NCBI GenBank assembly: GCA_024403855.1
Contig: JAKSRC010000010.1
Span: forward strand, 1 to 64,000
DNA from: Saccharofermentans sp.
GTDB taxonomy: Bacteria > Bacillota > Clostridia > Saccharofermentanales > Saccharofermentanaceae
DNA length: 64,000 nt
Direction of reading: 5' to 3'
The stretch's first letter is position 1, and every line of letters begins with the position of its first letter. Made by a program: the position numbers and the translations under genes. This document shows, in pieces, positions 26,499-36,205 of the stretch. The notes beneath the pieces were generated by a model that searched no databases, was not told where the DNA came from, and worked only from the letters and a program-made list of their open reading frames with translations.

Positions 26499-28349
26499 AT
26501 GTGTGGAATAGTTGGTTATACAGGTAAGAAAAAGGCTGCCCCCATCCTTCTCGATGGTCTGGCCAAGCTCGAATACAGAGGTTATGACTCTGCAGGACTC
26601 GCTGTAAGAAACGGCGAAGCAAACCCTGTAGTCGTCAAAGCAAAAGGACGCCTCAGAGTCCTTGCCGAGAAAACCGACGAAGGTTCAGCACTTAAGGGAA
26701 ACTGTGGTATCGGCCATACAAGATGGGCTACTCACGGCGAACCTACCGAGAACAATGCACATCCTCACATCGTTGATGACTATAACGTAGTCGGCGTTCA
26801 CAACGGCATTATTGAGAACTATCAGGAACTCAAAGCCAAGTTGATCCGCAAGGGCTATAAGTTCTATTCAGAAACCGACACTGAAGTCGCAATCAAGACT
26901 ATTGACTATTACTACAAGAAGTACACACACGATCCGATTGAAGCTCTCGCTAAGACAATGGTTCGTGTAAGAGGTTCATATGCTCTTGCAGTTATGTTCA
27001 AGGATTACCCGGGAAAGATTTTCGTAGCGCGTAAAGATTCACCTATGATCATCGGCTTTGATAAGGACGCTTCCTATCTTGCATCCGATGTTCCTGCAAT
27101 TCTCAAGTACACAAGATCCGTATACTACATCGACGATCTTGAAATGGCTTGCCTTGAGTCCGGCAATGTTACTTTCTATAACCTTGATGGTGACACTATT
27201 GAGAAAACACCCACAGAGATACGCTGGGATGCTGAATCGGCTGAAAAGGGCGGTTATGAGCACTTCATGATGAAGGAAATCCACGAGCAGCCCAAGGCTG
27301 TATCCGATACTCTGAATTCTGTAGTTGTTCCTGACGGCAATTCATATAAGATCGATATCTCTTCCACAAACCTGACAGACGACGACATTAAGAAATTCGA
27401 TCAGATCTACATCGTTGCATGCGGTTCTGCATACCATGTCGGATGCTGCGCACAGTACGTCTTGGAATCCCTCGCAGGCGTTCCCACAAGAGTCGAACTT
27501 GCATCCGAGTTCAGATACAGAACGATGCCTCTTAACCAGAATGCTCTCTGCATCATAATAAGCCAGTCCGGTGAGACGGCAGATTCACTCGCAGCATTAA
27601 GACAGGCAAAGGCCAAGGGCATCAAAACACTTGCTATCGTAAATGTCGTCGGCTCTTCGATTTCACGCGAAGCTGACTATGTTCTTTATACAGTTGCCGG
27701 ACCTGAGATTTCAGTAGCAACTACAAAGGCTTATTCTGCGCAGCTTGCTGTCTGCTATGTTCTCGCTATCAAGTTCGCACTTACAAAGGGCGCAATCACT
27801 GAAGAAGAAGCAAAAGAACTCACTTCCGAAGTTATGTCGATCCCTGACAAGATTAATAAGGCATTGGAAGACAATGAACGTATTCAGTGGTTTTCTTCAA
27901 AGCTTGCTGCTCAGAAGGATATCTTCTTCATCGGTCGTGGTATCGATTACGCCGTAAGTCTTGAAGGCAGCCTCAAGATGAAGGAAATCTCCTACATTCA
28001 CAGCGAAGCATACGCTGCCGGTGAACTTAAACACGGCACGATAAGTCTCATCGAAGACAGCACTTTCGTAATCGGCATCCTCACACAGGGCGATCTCTAT
28101 GAGAAGACTCTTTCAAATCTCGTTGAGACAAGAGCACGTGGAGCTTATCTCATGGCCCTCACATCTTTCGGTAACTATGCAATTGAAGATACAGCAGACT
28201 TCGTTATCTATGTACCCAAGATCAACGAGCTTTTCGCTGCATCCCTTGCTGTCGTACCTCTCCAGCTCCTGGCATATTATGTCTCCTGTGCAAGAGGTCT
28301 TGATGTCGATAAGCCGCGTAACCTCGCGAAAAGTGTTACCGTAGAGTAA
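26499..28349 (+). CDS. glmS: Glutamine-fructose-6-phosphate aminotransferase
   Basis: Makes glucosamine-6-phosphate, the first step to UDP-GlcNAc for peptidoglycan. Seen: the N-terminal nucleophile in MCGIVGYTGKKKA, the glutaminase loop KLEYRGYDSAG, GHTRWATHGEPT, two SIS domains (ACGSAYHVG, SQSGETADSLAALR, GRGIDYAVSLEGSLKMKEI) and the C-terminal DKPRNLAKSVTVE. At 616 aa it is full length. I saw no glmS ribozyme in the roughly 170-bp space to smsC. A terminator follows at 28378-28405. Confidence 0.97.
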   Translation: MCGIVGYTGKKKAAPILLDGLAKLEYRGYDSAGLAVRNGEANPVVVKAKGRLRVLAEKTDEGSALKGNCGIGHTRWATHGEPTENNAHPHIVDDYNVVGVHNGIIENYQELKAKLIRKGYKFYSETDTEVAIKTIDYYYKKYTHDPIEALAKTMVRVRGSYALAVMFKDYPGKIFVARKDSPMIIGFDKDASYLASDVPAILKYTRSVYYIDDLEMACLESGNVTFYNLDGDTIEKTPTEIRWDAESAEKGGYEHFMMKEIHEQPKAVSDTLNSVVVPDGNSYKIDISSTNLTDDDIKKFDQIYIVACGSAYHVGCCAQYVLESLAGVPTRVELASEFRYRTMPLNQNALCIIISQSGETADSLAALRQAKAKGIKTLAIVNVVGSSISREADYVLYTVAGPEISVATTKAYSAQLAVCYVLAIKFALTKGAITEEEAKELTSEVMSIPDKINKALEDNERIQWFSSKLAAQKDIFFIGRGIDYAVSLEGSLKMKEISYIHSEAYAAGELKHGTISLIEDSTFVIGILTQGDLYEKTLSNLVETRARGAYLMALTSFGNYAIEDTADFVIYVPKINELFAASLAVVPLQLLAYYVSCARGLDVDKPRNLAKSVTVE

Positions 28350-28377
28350 GAGCATTTTCATCGAATAAAATATCTTC

Positions 28378-28405
28378 AGACCTCCGGCAGAAATGTTGGA
28401 GGTCT
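28378..28405 (+). terminator. Terminator of glmS
   Basis: Eight-base-pair stem AGACCTCC / GGAGGTCT with a 12-nt loop followed by TTTATATTT, 29 bp after the glmS stop. Confidence 0.8.
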
Positions 28406-28472
28406 TTTATATTTGACTGATACCGGATGAGGTCGATTACCATTCACCACTAAAAAATTACAACTCACAACA

Positions 28473-28496
28473 AAAGTCACCGTAATCGGTGGCTTT
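28473..28496 (+). terminator. Second hairpin with T tail in the leader of the M13 peptidase gene
   Basis: Ten-base-pair stem AAAGTCACCG / CGGTGGCTTT with TAAT loop and tail GTTTTAT. It lies 68 bp past the glmS terminator and 45 bp before the M13 peptidase ATG. It may be a backup terminator, or an attenuator if the operon promoter lies in 28406-28472. Confidence 0.65.
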
Positions 28497-28540
28497 GTTT
28501 TATAGTTAGCATATCTTATGAGAATGGGGTTACGTGTTAT

Positions 28541-30526
28541 ATGAACATGAAACGATTAACAGCATCTATACTTGCGTCTGCTTGTTTGCTTAGCGGATGC
28601 TCGGCTGTTATAGATCTTCCACCACAGACTTCATCTACAGAAAAAGTTTTCGATGTGGATAACATCAGAGCTCAGGATGATTTCTATGGCTATGTAAATG
28701 GTGGCTATCTTTACAATATGGATGTAAATCCTGTAACTGGCTCTGGTGGAAGTTTTGATTTGTGCAATGATATGGTACTTGATCGAATTCAGGCTATCTT
28801 TGCAGATGTAATTGCCGGTGACAGAAGCACTTACGAAGAAGGAAGCAGCAGACAGATTGTCTATGATGCGTATTACCAGATTTCGAATTCCAAAGTGACA
28901 ATGGACAGTGTCTCTGTAGTAAACCTCTTGGCTACTATTGATTCTATTAATGACGTTAGCAGCATTGATGAACTCTTTAAAGAATATTCAGTTCTTGTTA
29001 ATGAATACGGAGTGCCTGCTTTCTATAATCTCGACATTAAAGTCAATCCATATGACACAACTGAGTATGTTCCTGTCTTCACTTTCCACGCTCTTGGAGA
29101 TCTCGAAAAGATACAGATAGGCGGAACATATGCGAAAGAGATCAGGGATAAGATCGCCTTTGATCTTCGTTGCTTAGGTGTAAGCGAAGAAGAGGCAAAT
29201 GAGCGTGCCAATAATCTGGTTTATATGGAAATCGATATTGCAGCTAATACTGATCTTGACTTGGTAGATGCTGCCGAAGACGACAGAATCGGAACAGCAT
29301 ATAAATTGATGACCGTCGATGAATTGGATAACTTGCTTCCTAATTACGGCATTGACGGTCTCTGCAGAATGTATGGATTCAGTCGAAGCAAACTTAATAA
29401 CATTGGTGCATATGATGTTGGCCATATTTCTTATATGGATTCCCTGTTAACAGAAGATAATCTTCAGAAGTTAAAGGATTTGGCAATCTATTCTTTGATG
29501 GATACGTATGGTGGTTATATTCCATTTGACGGTCCGGAAAACTCTACTCCTCCGACTGCAGATTCAATAGCAATTACTATCACTCGCTCATTCAAGGATC
29601 AGGTTAGTGAGCTCTATGCCGAATACTATTACGATGAGACAGTAGTCAAAGATGTTACTAATATGACTGAGACACTCATCGCCGAATACATAAAGCTAAT
29701 CAACAATTCTTATATGTCAGCTGAAGGCAAAGCGACGATCATCGATAAACTTAATGCAATCGAGCTGAATATCGGAGCACCTGAAGCCGGTGAAGCAGAT
29801 CCAAGCAAGGCAGAACTTATTGGCGAAGATGCGCTGGATACATTAATTGGCGTCAGACGCATGACAGTAAAGGAACTTATTAATCATATTGGTTCTCCAA
29901 TTGACCGCAAGGCAGAGGCATGGAGTATGGCAGTTTATGCTGTAAATGCCTGCTACGATCCAAGAATGAACAGCATCACTATCCCACTTGGAATTATGCT
30001 GTCACCTTTCTATGATGCGAATGCCAGCAGAGGTGCAAACTATGGTGGTCTTGGTTCTGTAATCGGTCATGAGATTTCACATGCTTTTGATAATGAGGGT
30101 ATGAACTATGACGCCAACGGTGTCTATAACCCGGATTGGATTCCGGCAGCAGACAGAACTGTCTTTAATGAGCGTAATCAGACTCTTATTGAGTATTTCA
30201 ATTCATTCACAGTTAATGATGTTTATCACGTTGATGGCAAATTGACTTTAGGTGAAAACTTAGCTGATATCGGCGGTTTGCAGTGCGTTATGAGCATTCT
30301 CGATGCCAGCGAGCAACGTGATGCTTTTGAAAACTATGCAAGGATCTGGGCAAGCGTTACACCAATCGACGACTTGATTTATTACCTCGAAGTCGACGTG
30401 CATAGTCCTGACATGATTCGCGTTAACGCAGTAGTCTCAATGCTTGATGAATTCTATGAAATTTACGATGTTAAGGAAGGTGACCCTATGTATGTGGCGC
30501 CTGAAAAAAGAATTACAAGATGGTAA
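28541..30526 (+). CDS. M13-family zinc metallopeptidase lipoprotein (neprilysin/PepO-like)
   Basis: 661 aa. Signal peptide with lipobox CLLSGC (Cys about 20), so it acts outside the membrane. Zinc site: VIGHEISHAFDNEG (HExxH about 509) and the third ligand with ExxxD in LGENLADIGGLQ (about 570). The substrate-binding segment VNACYDPRMNSITIPLGIM also fits M13. Family members cut small peptides, often below 40 residues. It is the first gene of a closely spaced operon with an ABC exporter and a LytTR/GHKL two-component system, which suggests it processes or clears an extracellular peptide (inference). Confidence 0.9.
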   Translation: MNMKRLTASILASACLLSGCSAVIDLPPQTSSTEKVFDVDNIRAQDDFYGYVNGGYLYNMDVNPVTGSGGSFDLCNDMVLDRIQAIFADVIAGDRSTYEEGSSRQIVYDAYYQISNSKVTMDSVSVVNLLATIDSINDVSSIDELFKEYSVLVNEYGVPAFYNLDIKVNPYDTTEYVPVFTFHALGDLEKIQIGGTYAKEIRDKIAFDLRCLGVSEEEANERANNLVYMEIDIAANTDLDLVDAAEDDRIGTAYKLMTVDELDNLLPNYGIDGLCRMYGFSRSKLNNIGAYDVGHISYMDSLLTEDNLQKLKDLAIYSLMDTYGGYIPFDGPENSTPPTADSIAITITRSFKDQVSELYAEYYYDETVVKDVTNMTETLIAEYIKLINNSYMSAEGKATIIDKLNAIELNIGAPEAGEADPSKAELIGEDALDTLIGVRRMTVKELINHIGSPIDRKAEAWSMAVYAVNACYDPRMNSITIPLGIMLSPFYDANASRGANYGGLGSVIGHEISHAFDNEGMNYDANGVYNPDWIPAADRTVFNERNQTLIEYFNSFTVNDVYHVDGKLTLGENLADIGGLQCVMSILDASEQRDAFENYARIWASVTPIDDLIYYLEVDVHSPDMIRVNAVVSMLDEFYEIYDVKEGDPMYVAPEKRITRW

Positions 30527-30544
30527 GGAAGGAGGTAAGAAACG

Positions 30545-33019
30545 ATGAATGTAGTTATTAAATCAACTTTGCGAAATATTAAATCTAAACCCGGAAGATC
30601 GATCATTCTCATCCTTTGTGTAACGCTTACTTCCTATGTCGCAATTTTCGCTGTAGCCGGCAGAACAATGATCGAAGGCATATTAGAAGGAATATTTAAG
30701 GCGATGACCGGCAGTATTGATTTTGAAGCCAATGTTACTGATATGTCGGCATTTGACAACTGTCCTGAAGCGGATATTTGCGGTTATACCGGAGTTGCTT
30801 CACTTGTGTCCAATCGTGATCCTGAGAATTACTATATTTCTTATTCTGACAAGATCAGAGTATACAATTTCAGTGATTATCACGTTTTGTATGAGATGGG
30901 CCAGATCGGTACAGATATTGAGATTACAGGAAACGAGGCATATGTATCAGAAAGATATGCTAAGAAATACAATGTAAATATCGGTGATACTATCACGGTT
31001 TATGGTGCAACAACTTCTGTCTCTTCTGAAATTGTTGTTACCGGATTTGCTAATATTCCTGCTACCGCACCGGTTGCTCAAAACGCCATTTTTGTTACAC
31101 CGGAAGTAATCTGCATACTTACAGAAAGAACAGAACCAAACTACTTTTTATACTTTGTTGATGTAAAAGACGATAGTCAGATAGAAGCGTTTAAAGCGCA
31201 GGTTATGGCCAACGATTTCAAAGCTAAACTGACTGATGTAGCTGATGGTTTCCTTGATGGAATAGAAAGTGCCACACAGATCTTCATGTTCTTGTTCCTC
31301 TTCACTTTCCTGCTCGTTATTTTCGTAACTATTAACTTCTCTGAAAAGATCGTAAATGAGCGTATGAGTTTTATCGGAACTCTCAGAAGTCTTGGTGCAT
31401 CTCGCAAAAAGACATCATTAATTCTCATTCTTGAGAACGTATTTTACGGTCTTGCAGGATCTGTTCTTGGAGTCGTGATTCATGCGACTGTAGTTCCGAT
31501 ATTAGTTAAAAACGCAGCTGTTTACGAGATATCTGCTGACTTTGGCTCGATTAATGTAGTTGATTACTATGTAGCTCCTCCGGCGTGGGTTTATGTGTTG
31601 GTGATTCTTGGTGCCATGTTAGTAGAGTCCCTTTGTCCTATGTTTACTCTTCTGAAAGCGGTTCGTACACCAATCAGAGACATCATCTTCCAGAATAAGG
31701 ATACAAAATACAATTACTCCTGGAGCAGATTCTATGCGGGTATTGTGCTTATTGTTGTAGCTATCGTATGTTCCTTCCTTAGAAAGAGCTTTGTAGCACT
31801 TTGCCTTTGCCTTACTTCATCCATTGTAGCTTTGGCAGTATTAACGCCGTTTATTCTTAAAGGAATCAGCATTCTCGGCGAGAAGTTCTTATCTTCTGAT
31901 AAAACACCGCTTCTGAATCTCGCTGTTAAGGAAGTATCAAACAACAAGCATATGGTTGCTACATCTGTGCTTTGTGTAACAACGATCATTCTTTCTACTT
32001 GTCTTAATTCTTTTGCTTTATCGTTCCTTTCCGAATTTAATACAGTTCAGGATGACTACGACGTAATAATCGAAAATACCGGCATGAAGGATCAGTACTA
32101 TTCCTTTATCGAAGACCTTGACGGAGTTACAGGCGTTGACAGATATAATGCAAGTATGGGTTATGAGTGTGTTGTAGGCGGAATCGAAGGTGAATTTACT
32201 ATTATCTGTGACACTGAACTTGATTCCATTCATTCTACTTCTGAACTTACCGGTGAACTTAATTATCACGAGATAGCTATTACAAGAAAGCTTGCCGAGC
32301 GTTTAAACGTAGGCGTTGGTGATACCATCGATGTAGATTTGGTAAGAAGCCTCCTTTTTTCCTGTTCCTATGAAGCTACTGTAGCAATCATTATGGATAA
32401 CTACGGTTACGAGGAGAAAGCTATAGCAGTATCTACCGGAATCTATAATCACCTCGAAAACGGAGACAATGTACTTGGAGAAATCCTCATTCATTGCGAA
32501 GAAGGAAAGGCCGATACTGTAAGAGCACAACTGCTTAAGTATTTAACTGATTCCGAAGAAGACATTTCTACTAAGGCGATGAAAGTTGAGGCGGCAGCTA
32601 ATCAGAATCGCAAGATTTCAGCGATGATTTATGGTATCGTTGCCATGGGCGTATTCCTCACTTTGATTGGTACATCCGGTAACCAGATTATCGCTTTCGA
32701 AGGAAGAAGAAGAGAGATTGCAGTTCTGTATTCTGTAGCTATGAGCAAGAAGCAGCTTCGTAAGCTTCTTTTAATCGAGTCAGCATTATCAATCGGGATC
32801 GGTGTAGTTGTCAGTATTATTTTTGGCAAATTCTTATCGTCTATATTTGGTGATGCCTTGTTCGTGGTTACAGATGGCGATATGCCGCAAATTCAGTATT
32901 CGATCGTATCACATCTGATCTATGTAGGAATTATTTTTGTGATTCTTATGTTGACGGTTTGTTCGCCATTCAGAAGACTTAAGAAAATGAACTGTGCTCA
33001 GGAATTGAAGTACGAGTAA
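30545..33019 (+). CDS. FtsX-type ABC transporter permease
   Basis: 824 aa with about eight membrane helices in two FtsX modules. The first has a helix at about 20-40 and a cluster around 235-370 with ERMSFIGTLRSLGASRKKTSLI, the coupling sequence of this family. The second has helices near 395-440, 475-500 and three at the C-terminus with RREIAVLYSVAMSKKQLRKL. Extracytoplasmic domains follow the first helix of each module. It lies 18 bp after the M13 peptidase gene with an excellent GGAGG site, and its ATPase follows. The family includes exporters and mechanotransmitters for peptide antibiotics and cell-wall hydrolases. Confidence 0.9.
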   Translation: MNVVIKSTLRNIKSKPGRSIILILCVTLTSYVAIFAVAGRTMIEGILEGIFKAMTGSIDFEANVTDMSAFDNCPEADICGYTGVASLVSNRDPENYYISYSDKIRVYNFSDYHVLYEMGQIGTDIEITGNEAYVSERYAKKYNVNIGDTITVYGATTSVSSEIVVTGFANIPATAPVAQNAIFVTPEVICILTERTEPNYFLYFVDVKDDSQIEAFKAQVMANDFKAKLTDVADGFLDGIESATQIFMFLFLFTFLLVIFVTINFSEKIVNERMSFIGTLRSLGASRKKTSLILILENVFYGLAGSVLGVVIHATVVPILVKNAAVYEISADFGSINVVDYYVAPPAWVYVLVILGAMLVESLCPMFTLLKAVRTPIRDIIFQNKDTKYNYSWSRFYAGIVLIVVAIVCSFLRKSFVALCLCLTSSIVALAVLTPFILKGISILGEKFLSSDKTPLLNLAVKEVSNNKHMVATSVLCVTTIILSTCLNSFALSFLSEFNTVQDDYDVIIENTGMKDQYYSFIEDLDGVTGVDRYNASMGYECVVGGIEGEFTIICDTELDSIHSTSELTGELNYHEIAITRKLAERLNVGVGDTIDVDLVRSLLFSCSYEATVAIIMDNYGYEEKAIAVSTGIYNHLENGDNVLGEILIHCEEGKADTVRAQLLKYLTDSEEDISTKAMKVEAAANQNRKISAMIYGIVAMGVFLTLIGTSGNQIIAFEGRRREIAVLYSVAMSKKQLRKLLLIESALSIGIGVVVSIIFGKFLSSIFGDALFVVTDGDMPQIQYSIVSHLIYVGIIFVILMLTVCSPFRRLKKMNCAQELKYE

Positions 33020-33039
33020 GCGAAAGTGAGGATATAAAA

Positions 33040-33720
33040 ATGAAAACAGATACAATTATTACAGTCGATAATGTATATAAGACATTCGGTAAAGGTGATG
33101 CAAGAACTGAGGTTCTTAAAGGGGTTAATCTCAGCGTCGAAAAGGGCGAATTCGTATCACTGATGGGACAATCAGGTAGTGGTAAATCCACTTTGCTGTA
33201 CCTCATAGGCGGCCTTGATGAGGACTACGAAGGTGACATTATAGTTTGTGGAACTAACATTAAATCCCTCTCGGAAAAAGGCAAGTCTGAGATCAGACTT
33301 AATGAGATAGGATTTATCTTCCAGTTCTATAACCTTGTACAGAATCTTAATGTTGAAGATAACATCATGTTGCCTATTTCAGTTGCGGGCAAGTCAAAAG
33401 CTCAGTACAAGGAGAAACTCGCTGAAATTCTTGATATTACAGGTCTTACAGATAAGCGTAAATCTATGCCCGGTCAGCTCTCCGGTGGTCAGCAGCAGAG
33501 AGTAGCGATCGCAAGAGCTTTGCTCGGTGAACCATCTATTATCCTGGCTGACGAGCCAACCGGTAACCTTGATAAAGAATCCTCTACAATAGTTATGGAG
33601 CTTTTTAGAAAAATTAATCAGGAGAAAGGCATTACAATTCTTCAGGTTACTCATAATGAAGAGTGTGCAAAATATGGCACTAAGATAGTAACGCTTGATA
33701 GTGGTAAAATTGTTGAGTAA
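33040..33720 (+). CDS. ABC transporter ATP-binding protein, LolD/MacB type
   Basis: 226 aa. Walker A GQSGSGKST, Q-loop IFQFYNLVQ, signature QLSGGQQQRVAIARAL, Walker B IILADEPTGNLD and H-loop VTHNEECA. It pairs with the FtsX permease 20 bp upstream and belongs to the MacB/LolD group. No lipid or TM anchor. Confidence 0.93.
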   Translation: MKTDTIITVDNVYKTFGKGDARTEVLKGVNLSVEKGEFVSLMGQSGSGKSTLLYLIGGLDEDYEGDIIVCGTNIKSLSEKGKSEIRLNEIGFIFQFYNLVQNLNVEDNIMLPISVAGKSKAQYKEKLAEILDITGLTDKRKSMPGQLSGGQQQRVAIARALLGEPSIILADEPTGNLDKESSTIVMELFRKINQEKGITILQVTHNEECAKYGTKIVTLDSGKIVE

Positions 33721-33740
33721 AAACATTTAGAGGTATAAGT

Positions 33741-34451
33741 GTGAGACTCGCGATTTGCGACGATGAACAGATCTTTATAGATCAATTTACAAGTCTGGTG
33801 TATAAGAAGTATGCCAGACTTGATGTTGTGATAAACACTTATACTTCAGGTCTGGATTTGCTGGATAGTATTAAGAATGGAGCTGTTTACGATGCTCTTT
33901 TTCTTGATATCGAAATGGATGAGATCGATGGGATGAGTCTCGCCCGAGAGATCCGCAAATTGGCTCCTGAAATACCATTAAGTTTTCTCACTTCTCACAT
34001 TGAAATGGCGATAGATGGATACGAGGTAGCCGCATTCAGATTTCTCAAAAAACCGGTGGATGAAGCAAAGCTGTATCAGACTATAGAAGACCTTAAACAG
34101 TACGAGAAAGGCCGCAGAGGAATAATAATCAAGGAAAATGGAGAAGAGATTGTAATCGTCCCTTCAAGTGTCCTTTTTATCGAGTCCGATAACAACGACA
34201 TCAGAATAATCACTGGCGACAAGACTTATATCTGCCGTATGAAAATTGGCGATATCATTGACCAGCTTAATGAGGTAAGTGATACTTTTCGCCGTGTTCA
34301 TAGATCTACTGCTATTAATATGGCACATATCAGCAGAATCAGTGATAAGGATGCCGTTCTCGATAATGGCGGTAAAGTTGCCATTAGCAGAAGCATGTAC
34401 AAAACTTTCAAGGAAGAATTCTATTCGTATGTTAAGAGGTCTGCCAGATAA
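33741..34451 (+). CDS. LytTR-family response regulator
   Basis: 236 aa. Receiver domain with acidic pair CDDE, phosphorylation site Asp about 56 in LFLDIEMDEIDG and KKP near 103; then a LytTR DNA-binding domain (about 135-236) with VLFIESDNNDIRI and FRRVHRSTAINMAHI. The stop shares one base with the kinase start (TAATG). Family members bind pairs of short direct repeats upstream of target operons; I could not pick a certain pair upstream of 28541. Confidence 0.93.
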   Translation: MRLAICDDEQIFIDQFTSLVYKKYARLDVVINTYTSGLDLLDSIKNGAVYDALFLDIEMDEIDGMSLAREIRKLAPEIPLSFLTSHIEMAIDGYEVAAFRFLKKPVDEAKLYQTIEDLKQYEKGRRGIIIKENGEEIVIVPSSVLFIESDNNDIRIITGDKTYICRMKIGDIIDQLNEVSDTFRRVHRSTAINMAHISRISDKDAVLDNGGKVAISRSMYKTFKEEFYSYVKRSAR

Positions 34452-35569
34452 TGGAATACGCTCTTCTGGCAATTAGAATACTGTTAGTTCTACTTGGCGC
34501 AATGGCTTTAATTCGTTTCGTCTGGAAGTCTTCATGGCGCAATATTCTGGCCTGGTTTGCAGCAGTTATTTGTTCTTTATGCCTTTACTATGAATTAATC
34601 TCGTTTATGGGAATCTTCAGTGAATATGCGAGTGCTGAAGGATACAGATTTGCAATTGAGATAGTAGCGTCCCTCTCCCCTTTATTAGCATATCTGCCTC
34701 TTATTCGTTACAGTGCGATGAAACGAAACGGCCAGTTCTCTAACGAGATCATTCTATTAGTGACTGCCATATCTTTGTTTGTTGCTTTTATATGCTATGT
34801 GGTCGGAAGTTATCTTGGTATTTTCGGTGCGGTGGTAAGCGTTCTTACAATGGCATGTTTCTCCATGTATTCCGATAACGAACACAAGCGAAATATTACA
34901 AAAGTAAATGAGCAGATGCTTAACGCTCAGCTTAATCATTATGAAGCCATTAAGCAGAGCAATTTTGAGTTAAGACGAATCAAGCATGATATGAAGAATC
35001 ACCTTCTGGTGGCTCGTGATATGGCGGAGAAAGGTAATAACAAAGAGCTCATAGCCTATCTTGATACATTAACAGATGAAGTGGTTAAGAGTGACGTGTT
35101 CTGTAGAACCGGTAACGATATTGCTGATGCTATTCTCTCTGATAAGAACAATAAAGCCGCTAAACGAAATATCACTTTGCAAGTCAGTGGTGATCTCGCA
35201 GGAGTTGAGATAGATGATGTAGGTCTTTGCACCATTATTGCAAATCTTCTGGATAATGCTATTGAGGCAGTCAGTAAACTCTATAACCTTAATACGAGTG
35301 AGAGACATAAGGTTATTACAATTGATTTCCGTAAGAATGCTAATTTCCTTGTTATAGAGCAGACCAACTATTCATTGGAAAAGATCAAGTCAGAGAAAGG
35401 AAGATTTATAACTTCAAAGAATTCACCGGATCATGGCTTTGGATTATATAACATTAAGCAGGCCGTATATCGTAACGACGGAGAGTTTAATATCATAGAA
35501 GACACCGGTGAGTTCACAAAATACACTTTCGAAATTATGCTTCCGCTTAAACTGGCAAAGAAGGATTAA
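34451..35569 (+). CDS. GHKL-domain sensor histidine kinase (AgrC-like)
   Basis: 372 aa. Five to six N-terminal membrane helices (about 4-155), then a short coiled coil and the phosphoacceptor segment RRIKHDMKNHLLVA (His about 179). N box NLLDNAIEAV and G box DHGFGLYNIKQAV define the GHKL ATPase domain. The multi-helix sensor without a large extracellular loop is the AgrC/ComD pattern for peptide signals. It is coupled to the LytTR regulator upstream. No obvious AgrD-like peptide gene was seen nearby. Confidence 0.9.
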   Translation: MEYALLAIRILLVLLGAMALIRFVWKSSWRNILAWFAAVICSLCLYYELISFMGIFSEYASAEGYRFAIEIVASLSPLLAYLPLIRYSAMKRNGQFSNEIILLVTAISLFVAFICYVVGSYLGIFGAVVSVLTMACFSMYSDNEHKRNITKVNEQMLNAQLNHYEAIKQSNFELRRIKHDMKNHLLVARDMAEKGNNKELIAYLDTLTDEVVKSDVFCRTGNDIADAILSDKNNKAAKRNITLQVSGDLAGVEIDDVGLCTIIANLLDNAIEAVSKLYNLNTSERHKVITIDFRKNANFLVIEQTNYSLEKIKSEKGRFITSKNSPDHGFGLYNIKQAVYRNDGEFNIIEDTGEFTKYTFEIMLPLKLAKKD

Positions 35570-35571
35570 AG

Positions 35572-36147
35572 ATGATCGAAGTCGAAGTAAAACTTAAAAT
35601 AGATTCCGCTGAATCAATTGAAAAGAAACTGATAGAACTCGGTTTTAAAAAAGGTCAGACACTCCAGGAGATTGATTATTACTATAATGGCGTGGACCGT
35701 GATTTTCGCGCCAGTGGCGAGGCTTTGAGACTTCGCCTTGTAGAGTCTCTTGATGGTTCAGCTGTAGTAGCAGACAGGCCGGGAGAGCCATTAATCCAGA
35801 TGACCTATAAAGGTCCTAAACTTGATAATGTGTCCATGAGTCGCGTGGAGCATCAGGTTAATATTGATAACTTCGAGACAATGCTGTCCATTCTAAGTTC
35901 GCTTGGCTATAAGCCGGTAGAACCGGTGATAAAGCTTAGACGTGAATTGTTCAGTGAAGAGATATGCGCGTGCGTCGATACTGTGGATGGTCTGGGTGGC
36001 TATCTGGAACTGGAGATTATGGCAGATGAAGAAAGCCAGCGCGAAAATGCACTGGATAAGATATCGGTCGTTCTTAAGCAGCTGGGATACAGTATCAGTG
36101 ACACTACAACGACAAGCTATTTATCAATGCTCGAAAAAGCACATTAA
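35572..36147 (+). CDS. CYTH-domain protein (class IV adenylate cyclase-like)
   Basis: 191 aa. N-terminal MIEVEVKLKI gives the ExExK signature of CYTH enzymes; charged strand residues follow (DYYYNGVDRDFRASGEALRLRLV, LIQMTYKGPK, YLELEIMA). Members are class IV adenylate cyclases or triphosphatases acting on tripolyphosphate or thiamine triphosphate; the sequence alone does not decide. It starts 2 bp after the kinase stop, so it is part of the same operon. Confidence 0.82.
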   Translation: MIEVEVKLKIDSAESIEKKLIELGFKKGQTLQEIDYYYNGVDRDFRASGEALRLRLVESLDGSAVVADRPGEPLIQMTYKGPKLDNVSMSRVEHQVNIDNFETMLSILSSLGYKPVEPVIKLRRELFSEEICACVDTVDGLGGYLELEIMADEESQRENALDKISVVLKQLGYSISDTTTTSYLSMLEKAH

Positions 36148-36205
36148 CACGACCCGGTGTGATACAGGCCAGCAGGCACTCGACACCGAAGTTTGGAGAT
36201 AATCT

